Source: Flavobacterium chungbukense (GTDB lineage Bacteria; Bacteroidota; Bacteroidia; Flavobacteriales; Flavobacteriaceae). Taken from it: a stretch of DNA of 64,000 nt. Made by a program: the position numbers and the translations under genes. Shown here in pieces: positions 1-7,091 of this stretch. Below the pieces are notes generated by a model that was not told the DNA's origin, did no database searches, and saw nothing but the letters and a program-made list of their open reading frames with translations. The stretch is from NCBI RefSeq assembly GCF_020805785.1, contig NZ_JAJGZV010000001.1, positions 1,240,001-1,304,000 of the forward strand, read 5' to 3'. Position 1 is the first letter of the stretch, and each line of letters starts with the position of its first letter.

Positions 1-781
1 GCCCATAGCGCCATTCCAGTCCCTGCTGGGCAAGGGTGGTCAGAAGCTGCAAGTCGTCCTTTTTGTTATTGGTATAAAATTTCTTGTTTTTTGGTGTTTT
101 GAAATCAAATTCAAAATGGCACTCCCTGATTATTTTTTCCGTGTTGGAGATGATCTTGGGATATTCTTCATAACATTTGAGGATCCTGTCCAGGTCAACC
201 ATGACTTCATACTGCCCGCAGTAATCGGCAGCGCTGAGGCGGGAAAGAATTATATTCAGGTCAACAGCCCGAAGTATTTTATGCAGTTTGTATTCGGTTT
301 TGGTACGGAAGGTAACCGGCTGCATAACGGCCATCCTGTCAATTTTCGTCTTCCAGCTTGTGATTACCAGTGCGGGCGTCTGTTCGGGGCGAAGTCCGAT
401 AAATTCATGTTCTTTTAAAACAGCAGGAACATTCTCCAGAGGATAAATCACAAAAACATTTTTAAAGTCGGGAGCTGACTGGGGAAGTGCCGTTTTTTCA
501 AAATTATGCCGGGTCAGAAAGCGGTTCATTTCAGCAAGACCCGCCGCATTTTTTGCCAGTCCGATAAAACGCAGCTGATGCTCTGACCGGAATTCTATTC
601 CGACAATAGGCTTGATGCCTGCAGCCTGGCAGCCTTTTATAAAATCATAGATCCCCGTCACGGTATTAATATCAGTCAATGCCATCGCCTTGACACCCAA
701 GGCAGCGGCCCTGGATATCAGATCCTCAAGCGGTATGGTGCCATAACGCAGGGAATGGAAGGAATGGCAGTTGAGATACAT
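1..781 (-). CDS. DnaE-type DNA polymerase III alpha subunit, N-terminal part (runs off left edge)
   Basis: Reverse-strand translation from ATG at 781 stays open to the window edge (about 260 codons). It begins MYLNCHSFHSLRYGTIPLED and continues with ALTDINTVTGIYDF and PIVGIEFR, the pattern of the PHP domain that opens bacterial DnaE polymerases. Only PHP and early linker sequence is visible, so the catalytic palm lies outside. The start codon follows the TAA of the upstream Y-family polymerase gene without a gap, so the two are almost certainly translated from one message. A DnaE paired with a Y-family polymerase recalls the ImuB-DnaE2 and dinB-dnaE mutagenic repair cassettes, which suggests translesion synthesis rather than bulk replication. 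Family assignment is firm. The DnaE2-like role is inferred from context only. Confidence 0.85.
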   Translation of the reverse strand, partial: MYLNCHSFHSLRYGTIPLEDLISRAAALGVKAMALTDINTVTGIYDFIKGCQAAGIKPIVGIEFRSEHQLRFIGLAKNAAGLAEMNRFLTRHNFEKTALPQSAPDFKNVFVIYPLENVPAVLKEHEFIGLRPEQTPALVITSWKTKIDRMAVMQPVTFRTKTEYKLHKILRAVDLNIILSRLSAADYCGQYEVMVDLDRILKCYEEYPKIISNTEKIIRECHFEFDFKTPKNKKFYTNNKKDDLQLLTTLAQQGLEWRYG

Positions 782-1978
782 TTAATCTGTTTTGCGTTTT
801 AAAATTTCATTTTTAGTATTGGGTTTAAAAGAGGCGCCTGCGCATCGCATCACAGCATCAAAGCCGTAGCGGTTTTTCATGCGGTCCATAGCCTGATATA
901 GCGCCAGCATTTCTTCGGTATCATTGAAAAGATCAATCTGATAAGTTCCCCTGACCAGTCCGCTGAACCGCACCCCGATCAGGCGCAGGCGCATCCGGCG
1001 CTGGTAGAGCCTGCCAAAAAGATCCATTGCGGCCTGGGTCAGGATATGATCTGCCGAGGTATACTGCACCCTGCACTGCTTGGTTTCGGTATCAAAATTG
1101 GCGTACCTGATCTTGACCGTAACCGTTGAGGTGAGCCACTGCTCGGAGCGCAGCTGGTAGGAAAGTTTCTCTACCATGCCCAGGATGACCCTTCCCAGTT
1201 TATCCATGTCAATGGTATCCTGTGAAAAAGTATGCTCGGTGGAAATCGACTTTCTTTCGGTATACGGTTCCACGGGGTTATTGTCAATGCCATTGGCTTT
1301 TTTCCAGAGTTCAATGCCGTTCTGGCCGATCATGCGCTGGAGCGCTTCGGCTGGCATTTCAGAAAGTGTCTTAATGGTGCGTATGCCGATTCGGGATAAG
1401 AGCTGGAAGGTTTTATCGCCCACCATCGGTATTTTCCGCACTGAGAGCGGGTTTAAAAAAGACTGCACCAGATGCTCCGGGATTTCAAGGTTCTGTTTCT
1501 GTTTTCCTTCTCCCGTCCCTATTTTTGATACGGTTTTATTCACCGAAAGGGCAAAGGTGAGGGGGAGGCCCGTTTCCTTTGTAATGCGCCGGGAGAGTTC
1601 ATCAGTCCACTTGTAGCTGCCGTAGAATTTATCCATTCCGGTAATGTCCAGATAGAATTCATCGATAGAGGCCTTTTCTGCTACGGGAGCCTTTTCCTGA
1701 ATGATTTCGGTAACCTCATGGGAAAGCCTTGAATAGAGCTCCATATCGCCTTTCATCACTTTGGCCTGCGGACATAACCTGAGTGCCATCTGGATCGGCA
1801 TGGCCGAGCGCACCCCAAAACGTCGCGCCTCATAAGAGCAGGAGGCTACAACGCCCCGATCCCCGCCGCCAATAATCAGCGGAATCCCATTAAGCTCTGA
1901 ATTGGTAAGCCTTTCGCAGGAGACGAAAAATGTGTTCATATCGATGTGTACAATTGCCCGGTTCATAATCTGTATCAT
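782..1978 (-). CDS. dinB: Y-family DNA polymerase (DinB/Pol IV-like)
   Basis: A 398-residue protein of usual Pol IV length that copies past damaged bases at low fidelity. The metal-binding residues are visible: D13 in IVHIDMNTFF and D106-E107 in SIDEFYLD. The finger region ARRFGVRSAMP is DinB-like, and the HhH region and little-finger domain follow. The N-terminal block reads DMNTFFVSCE, with Asn where DinB usually has Asp and with SCE as in UmuC, so the N-terminus has a UmuC flavour. A second ATG at 1966 (MNRAIVHID) is equally plausible as the start. The gene is directly followed by a DnaE-type polymerase with zero spacing, forming a mutasome-like operon. A LexA-controlled SOS response is expected for such pairs, but no convincing operator could be identified upstream. 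Confidence 0.88.
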   Translation of the reverse strand: MIQIMNRAIVHIDMNTFFVSCERLTNSELNGIPLIIGGGDRGVVASCSYEARRFGVRSAMPIQMALRLCPQAKVMKGDMELYSRLSHEVTEIIQEKAPVAEKASIDEFYLDITGMDKFYGSYKWTDELSRRITKETGLPLTFALSVNKTVSKIGTGEGKQKQNLEIPEHLVQSFLNPLSVRKIPMVGDKTFQLLSRIGIRTIKTLSEMPAEALQRMIGQNGIELWKKANGIDNNPVEPYTERKSISTEHTFSQDTIDMDKLGRVILGMVEKLSYQLRSEQWLTSTVTVKIRYANFDTETKQCRVQYTSADHILTQAAMDLFGRLYQRRMRLRLIGVRFSGLVRGTYQIDLFNDTEEMLALYQAMDRMKNRYGFDAVMRCAGASFKPNTKNEILKRKTD

Positions 1979-2365
1979 TTATATCTTTCAAAATTAGTAC
2001 AGATGGTAACAAGTTTTGTAAATATTATGTTCTAAATAATAACAAAAAATCAAAACACTGATTTTACGGGCGGTCTGGATTATGCTGCAATTAAGAAGAA
2101 AGACTTTATTCAGAATTTACGGCAGCTCTTTATTTTGGATTTTTTTAAACCAGCGCCGCCAGCGTATTTGGATTTTTCCAAACAGGCATTTTAGCCCACA
2201 GAAATCATCTTTTTTTGAAAGTTTTTTCTTTTAGAAAAAAAGAATTATCTTTACAGTTACCATCAAAAAATGTAATTCTATTTTCAATAGTCTAAAACCT
2301 AAGTTTTTTTAACCACTGCGGCTTTCAGATCTATTTTTACTTGCCGCATTATAAATTTAAAAGCT
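1979..2365. other. Divergent intergenic region between polymerase and response regulator genes
   Basis: This 387-base AT-rich region separates two divergently read genes and must hold both promoters. Nothing beyond A/T runs could be assigned with confidence. No clean palindrome that would serve as a LexA-type operator was found by eye. Confidence 0.5.
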
Positions 2366-2815
2366 ATGCCGCAAAAGCAGAATTGGGAGAAGATTATTTA
2401 TCTGGCTGAAGATGACGAAGATGACAGACTGCTGTTTGCTGATGCAGTCGAAGAATTAAACCTGCCCATTTTGGTAGTGCATACAGCAGACGGCTGCGAA
2501 CTGCTGGAAACCCTTGAAAAGGCGAAGCATCTTCCTGAAACGATATTTCTGGATATCAATATGCCCCGAAAAAACGGATTTGAATGCCTTAAAGAAATTC
2601 GAAACGGTGGCAGCGATTTCAAAAATATAAAGATTATCATGCTATCCACCAGCAGCAGTGCGATGCATATACGGACCGCCTATAATCTCGGGGCGGATTA
2701 TTATGCCGTAAAACCGCCTACCTTTATGGAATTGAAAGATCTTTTAAAGGAGATTTTGGACAGTGACCTTAAGAGCTTAAGAAAAGAGATGGAAAAAAAA
2801 CTGCCCGCCTGCTAA
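2366..2815 (+). CDS. Single-domain response regulator (CheY-like)
   Basis: A 149-residue receiver domain without an output domain. The acidic pair D16-D17, the phospho-acceptor D63 in FLDINMP, S94/T95 in the switch strand and K116 in YAVKPP are all in place, so it should be phosphorylatable. Such stand-alone receivers in Flavobacteria usually signal by protein contact, often with hybrid histidine kinases or phosphorelays. No kinase gene lies nearby, so the partner is unknown. It resembles the receiver at 36413 in size and in the FLDxNMP motif, and both sit in GC-richer patches. It appears to be a single-gene unit, divergent from the polymerase operon. Confidence 0.9.
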   Translation: MPQKQNWEKIIYLAEDDEDDRLLFADAVEELNLPILVVHTADGCELLETLEKAKHLPETIFLDINMPRKNGFECLKEIRNGGSDFKNIKIIMLSTSSSAMHIRTAYNLGADYYAVKPPTFMELKDLLKEILDSDLKSLRKEMEKKLPAC

Positions 2816-2887
2816 AAATAAAAATAATGATGAGGTATCTGGATGCTTGCGGATCTTTAATCAGACAAGATCTTACAGGACGGGGCT

Positions 2888-3136
2888 TTATTCTTCAGGG
2901 GCCGTTTCTTTTTCAGGGTTCCCTTGAATGGGCATGGTGCGTTTGATGTGCAGGTAAAAATCCTTGAGATGCCACCAGGCCGGGCATCTTTCTACAGGGC
3001 CGTTGAAATTGCGGATGCCGATGTAGCAGCTCTTCAAAAAAAGCTGCGTATCTGTAATCTTTGCCCAGGGCTTCCATTCCACCTCAAGGGGAGGAGGAAA
3101 CGCTTCAAAATGTCTTTTTATATCTTCGTAATTCAT
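2888..3136 (-). CDS. Small protein, DUF6965-like
   Basis: An 82-residue protein read from ATG at 3136 (MNYEDIKRHFEAFPPP). The spacing of hydrophobic and charged residues (a YEDIKRHFE helix, then PLEVEWKPWAKITD, then LFLKSCYIGI and WWHLKDFYLHIK) resembles the small Bacteroidota DUF6965 family of unknown function. That match is from memory of the pattern and is moderate. An upstream in-frame TTG at 3154 could extend it by six residues, but that stretch overlaps the -7 promoter element, so the ATG is preferred. The gene stands alone, convergent with the response regulator at 2366. The acidic tail PEKETAPEE has no evident function. Confidence 0.6.
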   Translation of the reverse strand: MNYEDIKRHFEAFPPPLEVEWKPWAKITDTQLFLKSCYIGIRNFNGPVERCPAWWHLKDFYLHIKRTMPIQGNPEKETAPEE

Positions 3137-3140
3137 GCTG

Positions 3141-3172
3141 CAAAAGTAGTTCAAAACTGCACTTCAGGCAAA
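3141..3172 (-). promoter_or_regulatory. Bacteroidota-type promoter with probable leaderless start
   Basis: On the reverse strand, TTTG (3172-3169), a 20-base spacer and TACTTTTG (3148-3141) match the Bacteroidota consensus TTTG / TAnnTTTG. Only four bases separate the -7 box from the ATG at 3136, so transcription would start at or next to the start codon. Confidence 0.65.
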
Positions 3173-3523
3173 TCTGGCAGTGGTCTTACGGCATATTTAG
3201 CTGCTGTTTTTCCGTAGTGCTTAAACACTGTTCTGGAGTCCAGCTGTTTGCTTCTGGCTTATGTCCTTAATTTAATATAAAAGCGTCATGCAGCACAGCT
3301 TTCAGATGTCCCTGGTCTCATTTATTTTTCACGGTGCAGGCTAACCGCTTCGGATGTAAATACCGTTTAATTCCATCACAAAGGTCGGGCACAGCGGCGC
3401 GGGGCGCTGCAAAAAATTCCCCCATAAATGCAGGACAGCCGTCCTGCTTTATTGCGTTGCTTTCTGCGCTTGCTTCCTTCTGCCCGCGGGCGGTGCTAAA
3501 ATTAATCTTAAATATTTAGCATC
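3173..3523. other. Intergenic region with a GC-rich hairpin, upstream of radC
   Basis: No convincing gene. It contains a perfect 7-bp hairpin GCAGGAC-AGCC-GTCCTGC at 3430-3447 followed by only three T residues, and a GC-rich stretch around 3390-3410. The hairpin may belong to the radC leader or be a remnant of an earlier boundary; no upstream plus-strand gene would need it as a terminator. Confidence 0.4.
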
Positions 3524-3991
3524 ATGAAAACACAAGAAAACAGCAATTGGAAAATTGTTTCAGAAATTGATCTGGTTTATAGAACAAAAGTTAAAAATTC
3601 TGAACGACCTCATGTTACATCCTCCAGATATGCCTACACGCTTTTGAAAGACAGCTGGGATCCCGGCAAGATTGAATTTCTGGAGCAGTTCAAAGTCCTG
3701 CTGCTCAATCACTCCAACAGAGTATTAGGCATTTATGAAGCTTCGTCAGGAGGTATTACCGGAACCGTCGTAGACATTCGATTGCTGTTTGCGGCAGCAC
3801 TTAAAGCCAGTGCCGTAGGCCTGATCCTTGCACACAATCATCCTTCGGGAACTTTAATTCCTTCAGATCCGGACAAACAGATCACAAGAAAGATAGCGCA
3901 GGCTGGAGAACTGCTGGATCTCAGGCTGCTGGATCATCTGATTGTGACCTCGGAGAACTATTATTCCTTTGCAGATGAAGGCGCTTTATAG
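3524..3991 (+). CDS. radC: RadC/JAB-domain protein
   Basis: A 155-residue protein carrying the C-terminal JAB/MPN metal-binding domain of RadC, with a short N-terminal extension and no HhH region. The zinc motif is complete: H104-N-H106-P followed by S114 and D117 (HNHPSGTLIPSDPD), with a glutamate near residue 54 as the likely partner. Short RadC/JAB proteins are common on Bacteroidota mobile elements, where their enzymatic role is unproven; the old name 'DNA repair protein' should not be relied on. Here it lies about 1.4 kb upstream of the mobilisation genes, which fits the mobile-element setting. A strong hairpin terminator overlaps its stop codon, so it is a separate transcription unit. 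Confidence 0.85.
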   Translation: MKTQENSNWKIVSEIDLVYRTKVKNSERPHVTSSRYAYTLLKDSWDPGKIEFLEQFKVLLLNHSNRVLGIYEASSGGITGTVVDIRLLFAAALKASAVGLILAHNHPSGTLIPSDPDKQITRKIAQAGELLDLRLLDHLIVTSENYYSFADEGAL

Positions 3992-4010
3992 CGCCTTTTT
4001 TATTTTTTTT
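3978..4010 (+). terminator. Intrinsic terminator of radC
   Basis: GGCGC (3980-3984), loop TTTATA, GCGCC (3991-3995), then a T-rich run. The stem overlaps the TAG stop codon at 3989-3991. Confidence 0.85.
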
Positions 4011-4204
4011 GTGGAAAAATGAAAGCTTTAAGCCCCGCCAGCCTGCAGCAGAGCGGTCCGTTTACGCATCTGGTAAGGCAGATTAAGCATAGGCAGCATA
4101 TAAAAGGTTTTTAGGTGTTTAATACTGTGAATCCTGCAGTATCTTTACGTGAATATATGAAACAGATTGGTTTAAAGCCACTATCGCTTTGACACTTAAA
4201 ATAA

Positions 4205-4672
4205 ATGCGTAGCCGTATGAAAATAACTCACTATTTAATGACGGGAGGCGAACTGAGCAGCGGGCTGCTGATTTTTGCCGGAGCCGCGCTTTTTTTTTTA
4301 TTAATGGAAGCATCAGGGCTGAACCAGATCCTGCATACCCGTTTGCTGAACGTTATTTTTATTTTCTTCGGCGTGAACAGAATATTAAGGATGAATCTTG
4401 CACAAGGGCAGAACAATTTTCTCTTAAACGCGGTATCAGCAATGACTGCTTCATTTACCGGGGTGGTGCTGAGTCTGGCAGCCCTTATGATTTACAGTTA
4501 TGCGAGAGGAGGTGATGCTTACATTAAGTCGCTGCCGCAGACTTTAATGTATGGAGGAGAACCTTCCGTACCCTTATATATTCTATGTTTCTTATTTGAA
4601 GGATGTGCTTCGTGCATAGCAACCACTGTCGTAATGATGCTATACTTGAACAGCAGGTTCAAAACAGGCTAG
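4205..4672 (+). CDS. Four-helix integral membrane protein of unknown function
   Basis: A 155-residue, strongly hydrophobic protein with about four membrane-spanning segments: residues near 17-34 (LLIFAGAALFFLLMEA), 42-55 (LNVIFIFFGV), 77-97 (AMTASFTGVVLSLAALMIYS) and 123-147 (LYILCFLFEGCASCIATTVV). The family is not recognised. Translation may begin at ATG 4205 or at ATG 4217 (MKITHYLMTGG); neither has a clear ribosome binding site. Two cysteines in the last helix (CASC) are notable but unexplained. It lies alone between radC and a reverse-strand hypothetical gene. Confidence 0.6.
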   Translation: MRSRMKITHYLMTGGELSSGLLIFAGAALFFLLMEASGLNQILHTRLLNVIFIFFGVNRILRMNLAQGQNNFLLNAVSAMTASFTGVVLSLAALMIYSYARGGDAYIKSLPQTLMYGGEPSVPLYILCFLFEGCASCIATTVVMMLYLNSRFKTG

Positions 4673-4775
4673 AGACTGCTTTTGAAATAGCAGAGGCAGT
4701 ATTGTAAGAGGCATTTTAGAGGTATCTTTTTTTATAGGGAATAACAGCTCGTAAAGACACAGCCTGCACAAAAGA

Positions 4776-4798
4776 AGCCGGCCTTTTTTCAGCCGGCG
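4776..4798 (-). terminator. Probable terminator for the reverse-strand gene at 4806
   Basis: GCCGGC (4777-4782) and GCCGGC (4792-4797) are mutually complementary around a 9-base loop. On the reverse strand the stem is followed by TTCTTTTG just past the stop codon at 4806. The T-run is imperfect. Confidence 0.45.
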
Positions 4799-4805
4799 GA
4801 ATTCT

Positions 4806-5105
4806 TTAAGAAGACTTTTTTTTCTCTGTTCCCAAATCAGAAAGTTTCCCGTTCAGTTCGGTAAGTCCTGCACGCTGGAGACACTCTTCAGAGAGCTGTC
4901 TGAGATCGGCAGTATTCTCCTTTGGAATGCTTTGGAGCAGCAGCGAAAGGCTGCCTTCATTCTCTGTAATGCCGCGCTCGATCACATGATGGAGCAGCAG
5001 CACATTTTTCCTTGAAATCTTCAGGTCCATTCTCACCATCTCATTCATTCCGGGGCTGCTCATAATCGTATCGAACACCCTCACCGCATCATTTTCTGTC
5101 AGCAT
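4806..5105 (-). CDS. Hypothetical small helical protein
   Basis: A 99-residue protein predicted to be mostly helical. The visible blocks are DAVRVFDTIMSSPGMNEMVRMDLKI (a helix and a strand-like segment), ISRKNVLLLHHVIERGI and LRQLSEECLQRAGLTELNGKL, ending in a basic tail EKKKSS. The family is not recognised. Similar small proteins occur in Bacteroidota beside mobilisation genes, but no function follows from that. It is transcribed away from the mobilisation operon, leaving a 312-base gap that contains the oriT candidate. The start is the ATG at 5105. Confidence 0.6.
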   Translation of the reverse strand: MLTENDAVRVFDTIMSSPGMNEMVRMDLKISRKNVLLLHHVIERGITENEGSLSLLLQSIPKENTADLRQLSEECLQRAGLTELNGKLSDLGTEKKKSS

Positions 5106-5289
5106 AATTCCCGAGTTTTAAATTAATAATTGATTCTGTCAAAGATACGGTGAAGCGCTGAAAACACCCCGTTCAAAATATGGCTGGGATAGGCTGTATT
5201 CATGCTGCTTTTCTACATTCGCTGAAGAATCGTTCTAAGGGACTTTTTAAGACTGGATGTTTTAAAGGGGCTGTGGGACTGCCTCGTTC

Positions 5290-5340
5290 CTGCAGTCGGC
5301 CAGATGTCCGTTTGTTAAACAAACGCATCCGGCTGTCTTG
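5290..5340. other. Candidate origin of transfer (oriT)
   Basis: A perfect inverted repeat CGTTTGTT-A-AACAAACG (5309-5325) is flanked by imperfect outer arms (AGTCGGCCAGATG on the left, CATCCGGCTGTCT on the right) that can lengthen the stem. It lies about 90 bases upstream of the first mobilisation gene, the usual place for oriT in Bacteroidota mobilisable elements. No nick site can be assigned by eye. Confidence 0.45.
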
Positions 5341-5417
5341 TGCTCGGAACTCGCGGCAGTGATTCGGGAAGATAAATTGGGGAAGAATGAAGTGTAAAGA
5401 AAGGAAAGGGAAACAAG

Positions 5418-5807
5418 ATGGAGAAAGAGAATGTAAACAGAAACCGAATTGCCGCGGTTCGCTTTACCGCGGCGGAATACAATAAACTGGTAAAAAGGTT
5501 TAAGGCAACCACCTGCCGGAAGATGAGCGAATATCTCAGGAAATGCGTACTGCATCAACCCATTGCCACCAATTACCGAAATGAATCACTTGATGAGTTT
5601 ATGCTGGAGCTCATCCGCCTTCGCAGAGAGCTCAATGCGCTTGCCGGCAACTTTAACCAGACCGTTAAAAAACTCCATACCCTGAGGCAGATTCCGGAGT
5701 TCAGGGACTGCATTATGCAGAGTGAGGCCCAGCGTCAAGCCCTGCTGGAAAAGGTGGAAGAAATCCAGAAAGCCATTGACAGAACAGCCGCGAAATGGTT
5801 GCAGTGA
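5418..5807 (+). CDS. MobC-like plasmid mobilisation accessory protein
   Basis: A 129-residue basic protein with an N-terminal ribbon-helix-helix-like stretch (RIAAVRFTAAEYNKLVKRF, then MSEYLRKCVL) and a helical C-terminal half containing LRRELNALAGNFNQTVKKLH, the signature region of MobC relaxosome proteins. Such proteins bind oriT and help the relaxase open the DNA. The stop codon region overlaps the start of the relaxase gene at 5795 by 13 bases, which points to translational coupling. The possible oriT is just upstream. Family assignment is good; DNA specificity is unknown. Confidence 0.8.
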   Translation: MEKENVNRNRIAAVRFTAAEYNKLVKRFKATTCRKMSEYLRKCVLHQPIATNYRNESLDEFMLELIRLRRELNALAGNFNQTVKKLHTLRQIPEFRDCIMQSEAQRQALLEKVEEIQKAIDRTAAKWLQ

Positions 5808-7060
5808 TAAAGACCGGACATTCGGTGCGGAGCATTTTCAATTACAATGAAAAGAAGGTTAAGACGGGAGAAGCTCATTGTATTGGAGAGGGCAATTATC
5901 CGATGGATGTTTCGCGCATGGCACCCGCAATGAAACTGGGCAGGCTGCTGCACCAGAATGCCCTTAACGGAAATGTGAAACGGGGCAGCGTGCACATCTC
6001 TTTAAACTTTCACCCATCAGAGAATTATCCATCCGAAAAGCTGATGGAAATTGCCCGAACCTATATGGAAAAAATAGGGTTCGGAGACCAGCCTTATCTG
6101 GTGTACCAGCATCATGACGCAGGGCATCCGCACATTCATCTGGTGTCTATAAAAGTAAGAGAGGACGGCTCGAGAATCGATATGCAGAAAATCGGGAAAA
6201 ACCAGTCGGAGAAAGCCAGAAAAGAGATTGAAAAAGATTTCGGGCTGGTGCGGGCTGAAGAGGCAAAAAAGGAAGTGTTTTCTTCCCTGAAACCAGTTCC
6301 GGCCGCAAAGGCGCAGTATGGTAAAATGGAATCTAAAAAAGCCATGGCTGCGGTGCTTCATTCGGTAATTTCCAGTTACAAATACACTTCTCTGGCGGAG
6401 CTCAATGCGGTGCTGCAGCTTTACAATATTAAGGCCGACAGAGGCAGCGAGAATTCGCGCGTTTTTGCCTCGGGAGGACTGCTTTACAGAATAGTTGACA
6501 AGAGCGGAAAACCAAACGGCGTTCCCATTAAGGCAAGCGATTTTTCGATGCGTCCGACACTGGCTTTTCTGGAAAGAAAATTTACTTTAAACAATACCGA
6601 AAGAGCTTTTGAAAAAAAGAGAATCCGAAGCGCTGTGGACAGTGCATTTTTCGGAAAGGATCAGACTCTGGACAGGCTGGTTTCACTGCTCGAAAAAGAG
6701 GGAATCAGCACGGTGCTGCGAAAGAGCAATGCAGGTCTTCTGTATGGTCTTACCTATGTGGATCATGCCACCAGATGCGTGTTTAACGGCAGCGCGCTGG
6801 GAAGAAATTACAGCGCCAAAGCAGTGCTGGAAAGGTGTTCTGCAGCGGGTGGACAAGAATTGTTCCGGACAGCTGGAGAGGTTCTGGAAAACAGCACTGT
6901 TTTCAGTGAGAAGCATTCTCCTGAAAGCATGATGCAGGGTATCAGCGCCAAAGGACTCGAAGAGCTGATACGGTCCGAATGGCAGATGGATTATGTCAGC
7001 GGAAAATTTAAGGGAAGGCGGAAAAAAAGGAATAGAAAAGGACGTTCGGATCTGAATTAA
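5795..7060 (+). CDS. mobB: Relaxase / mobilisation nuclease, Bacteroides MobB type (MOBP-like)
   Basis: A 421-residue relaxase that would nick one strand at oriT and carry it into the recipient. The three-histidine metal motif is visible as H111-P-H113-I-H115 in a GHPHIHLV context, after the conserved YLVYQHHDAG. An N-terminal Tyr17 in SIFNYNEKKV is the likely catalytic tyrosine. The N-terminal nuclease domain covers about residues 1-150; the rest is helical, ending in a very basic tail (KGRRKKRNRKGR). It overlaps the MobC-like gene and is followed 31 bases on by the coupling-protein gene, so the three form one operon. It appears full length. Confidence 0.88.
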   Translation: MVAVIKTGHSVRSIFNYNEKKVKTGEAHCIGEGNYPMDVSRMAPAMKLGRLLHQNALNGNVKRGSVHISLNFHPSENYPSEKLMEIARTYMEKIGFGDQPYLVYQHHDAGHPHIHLVSIKVREDGSRIDMQKIGKNQSEKARKEIEKDFGLVRAEEAKKEVFSSLKPVPAAKAQYGKMESKKAMAAVLHSVISSYKYTSLAELNAVLQLYNIKADRGSENSRVFASGGLLYRIVDKSGKPNGVPIKASDFSMRPTLAFLERKFTLNNTERAFEKKRIRSAVDSAFFGKDQTLDRLVSLLEKEGISTVLRKSNAGLLYGLTYVDHATRCVFNGSALGRNYSAKAVLERCSAAGGQELFRTAGEVLENSTVFSEKHSPESMMQGISAKGLEELIRSEWQMDYVSGKFKGRRKKRNRKGRSDLN

Positions 7061-7091
7061 TCAGAAGGATCAACAATAAAATTTGAGAGCT

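Noticed and set aside
116..418. Open plus-strand frame of 100 codons
   Set aside because: It is antisense to the DnaE-type polymerase gene, which has natural protein sequence in its own frame.
3334..3519. Plus-strand frame of 61 codons before radC
   Set aside because: Composition is unnatural, there is no homology I recognise and it overlaps the GC-rich hairpin region.
5180..5362. 60-codon plus frame in the gap before the mobilisation operon
   Set aside because: It runs through the inverted repeat of the oriT candidate, has no family and looks fortuitous.
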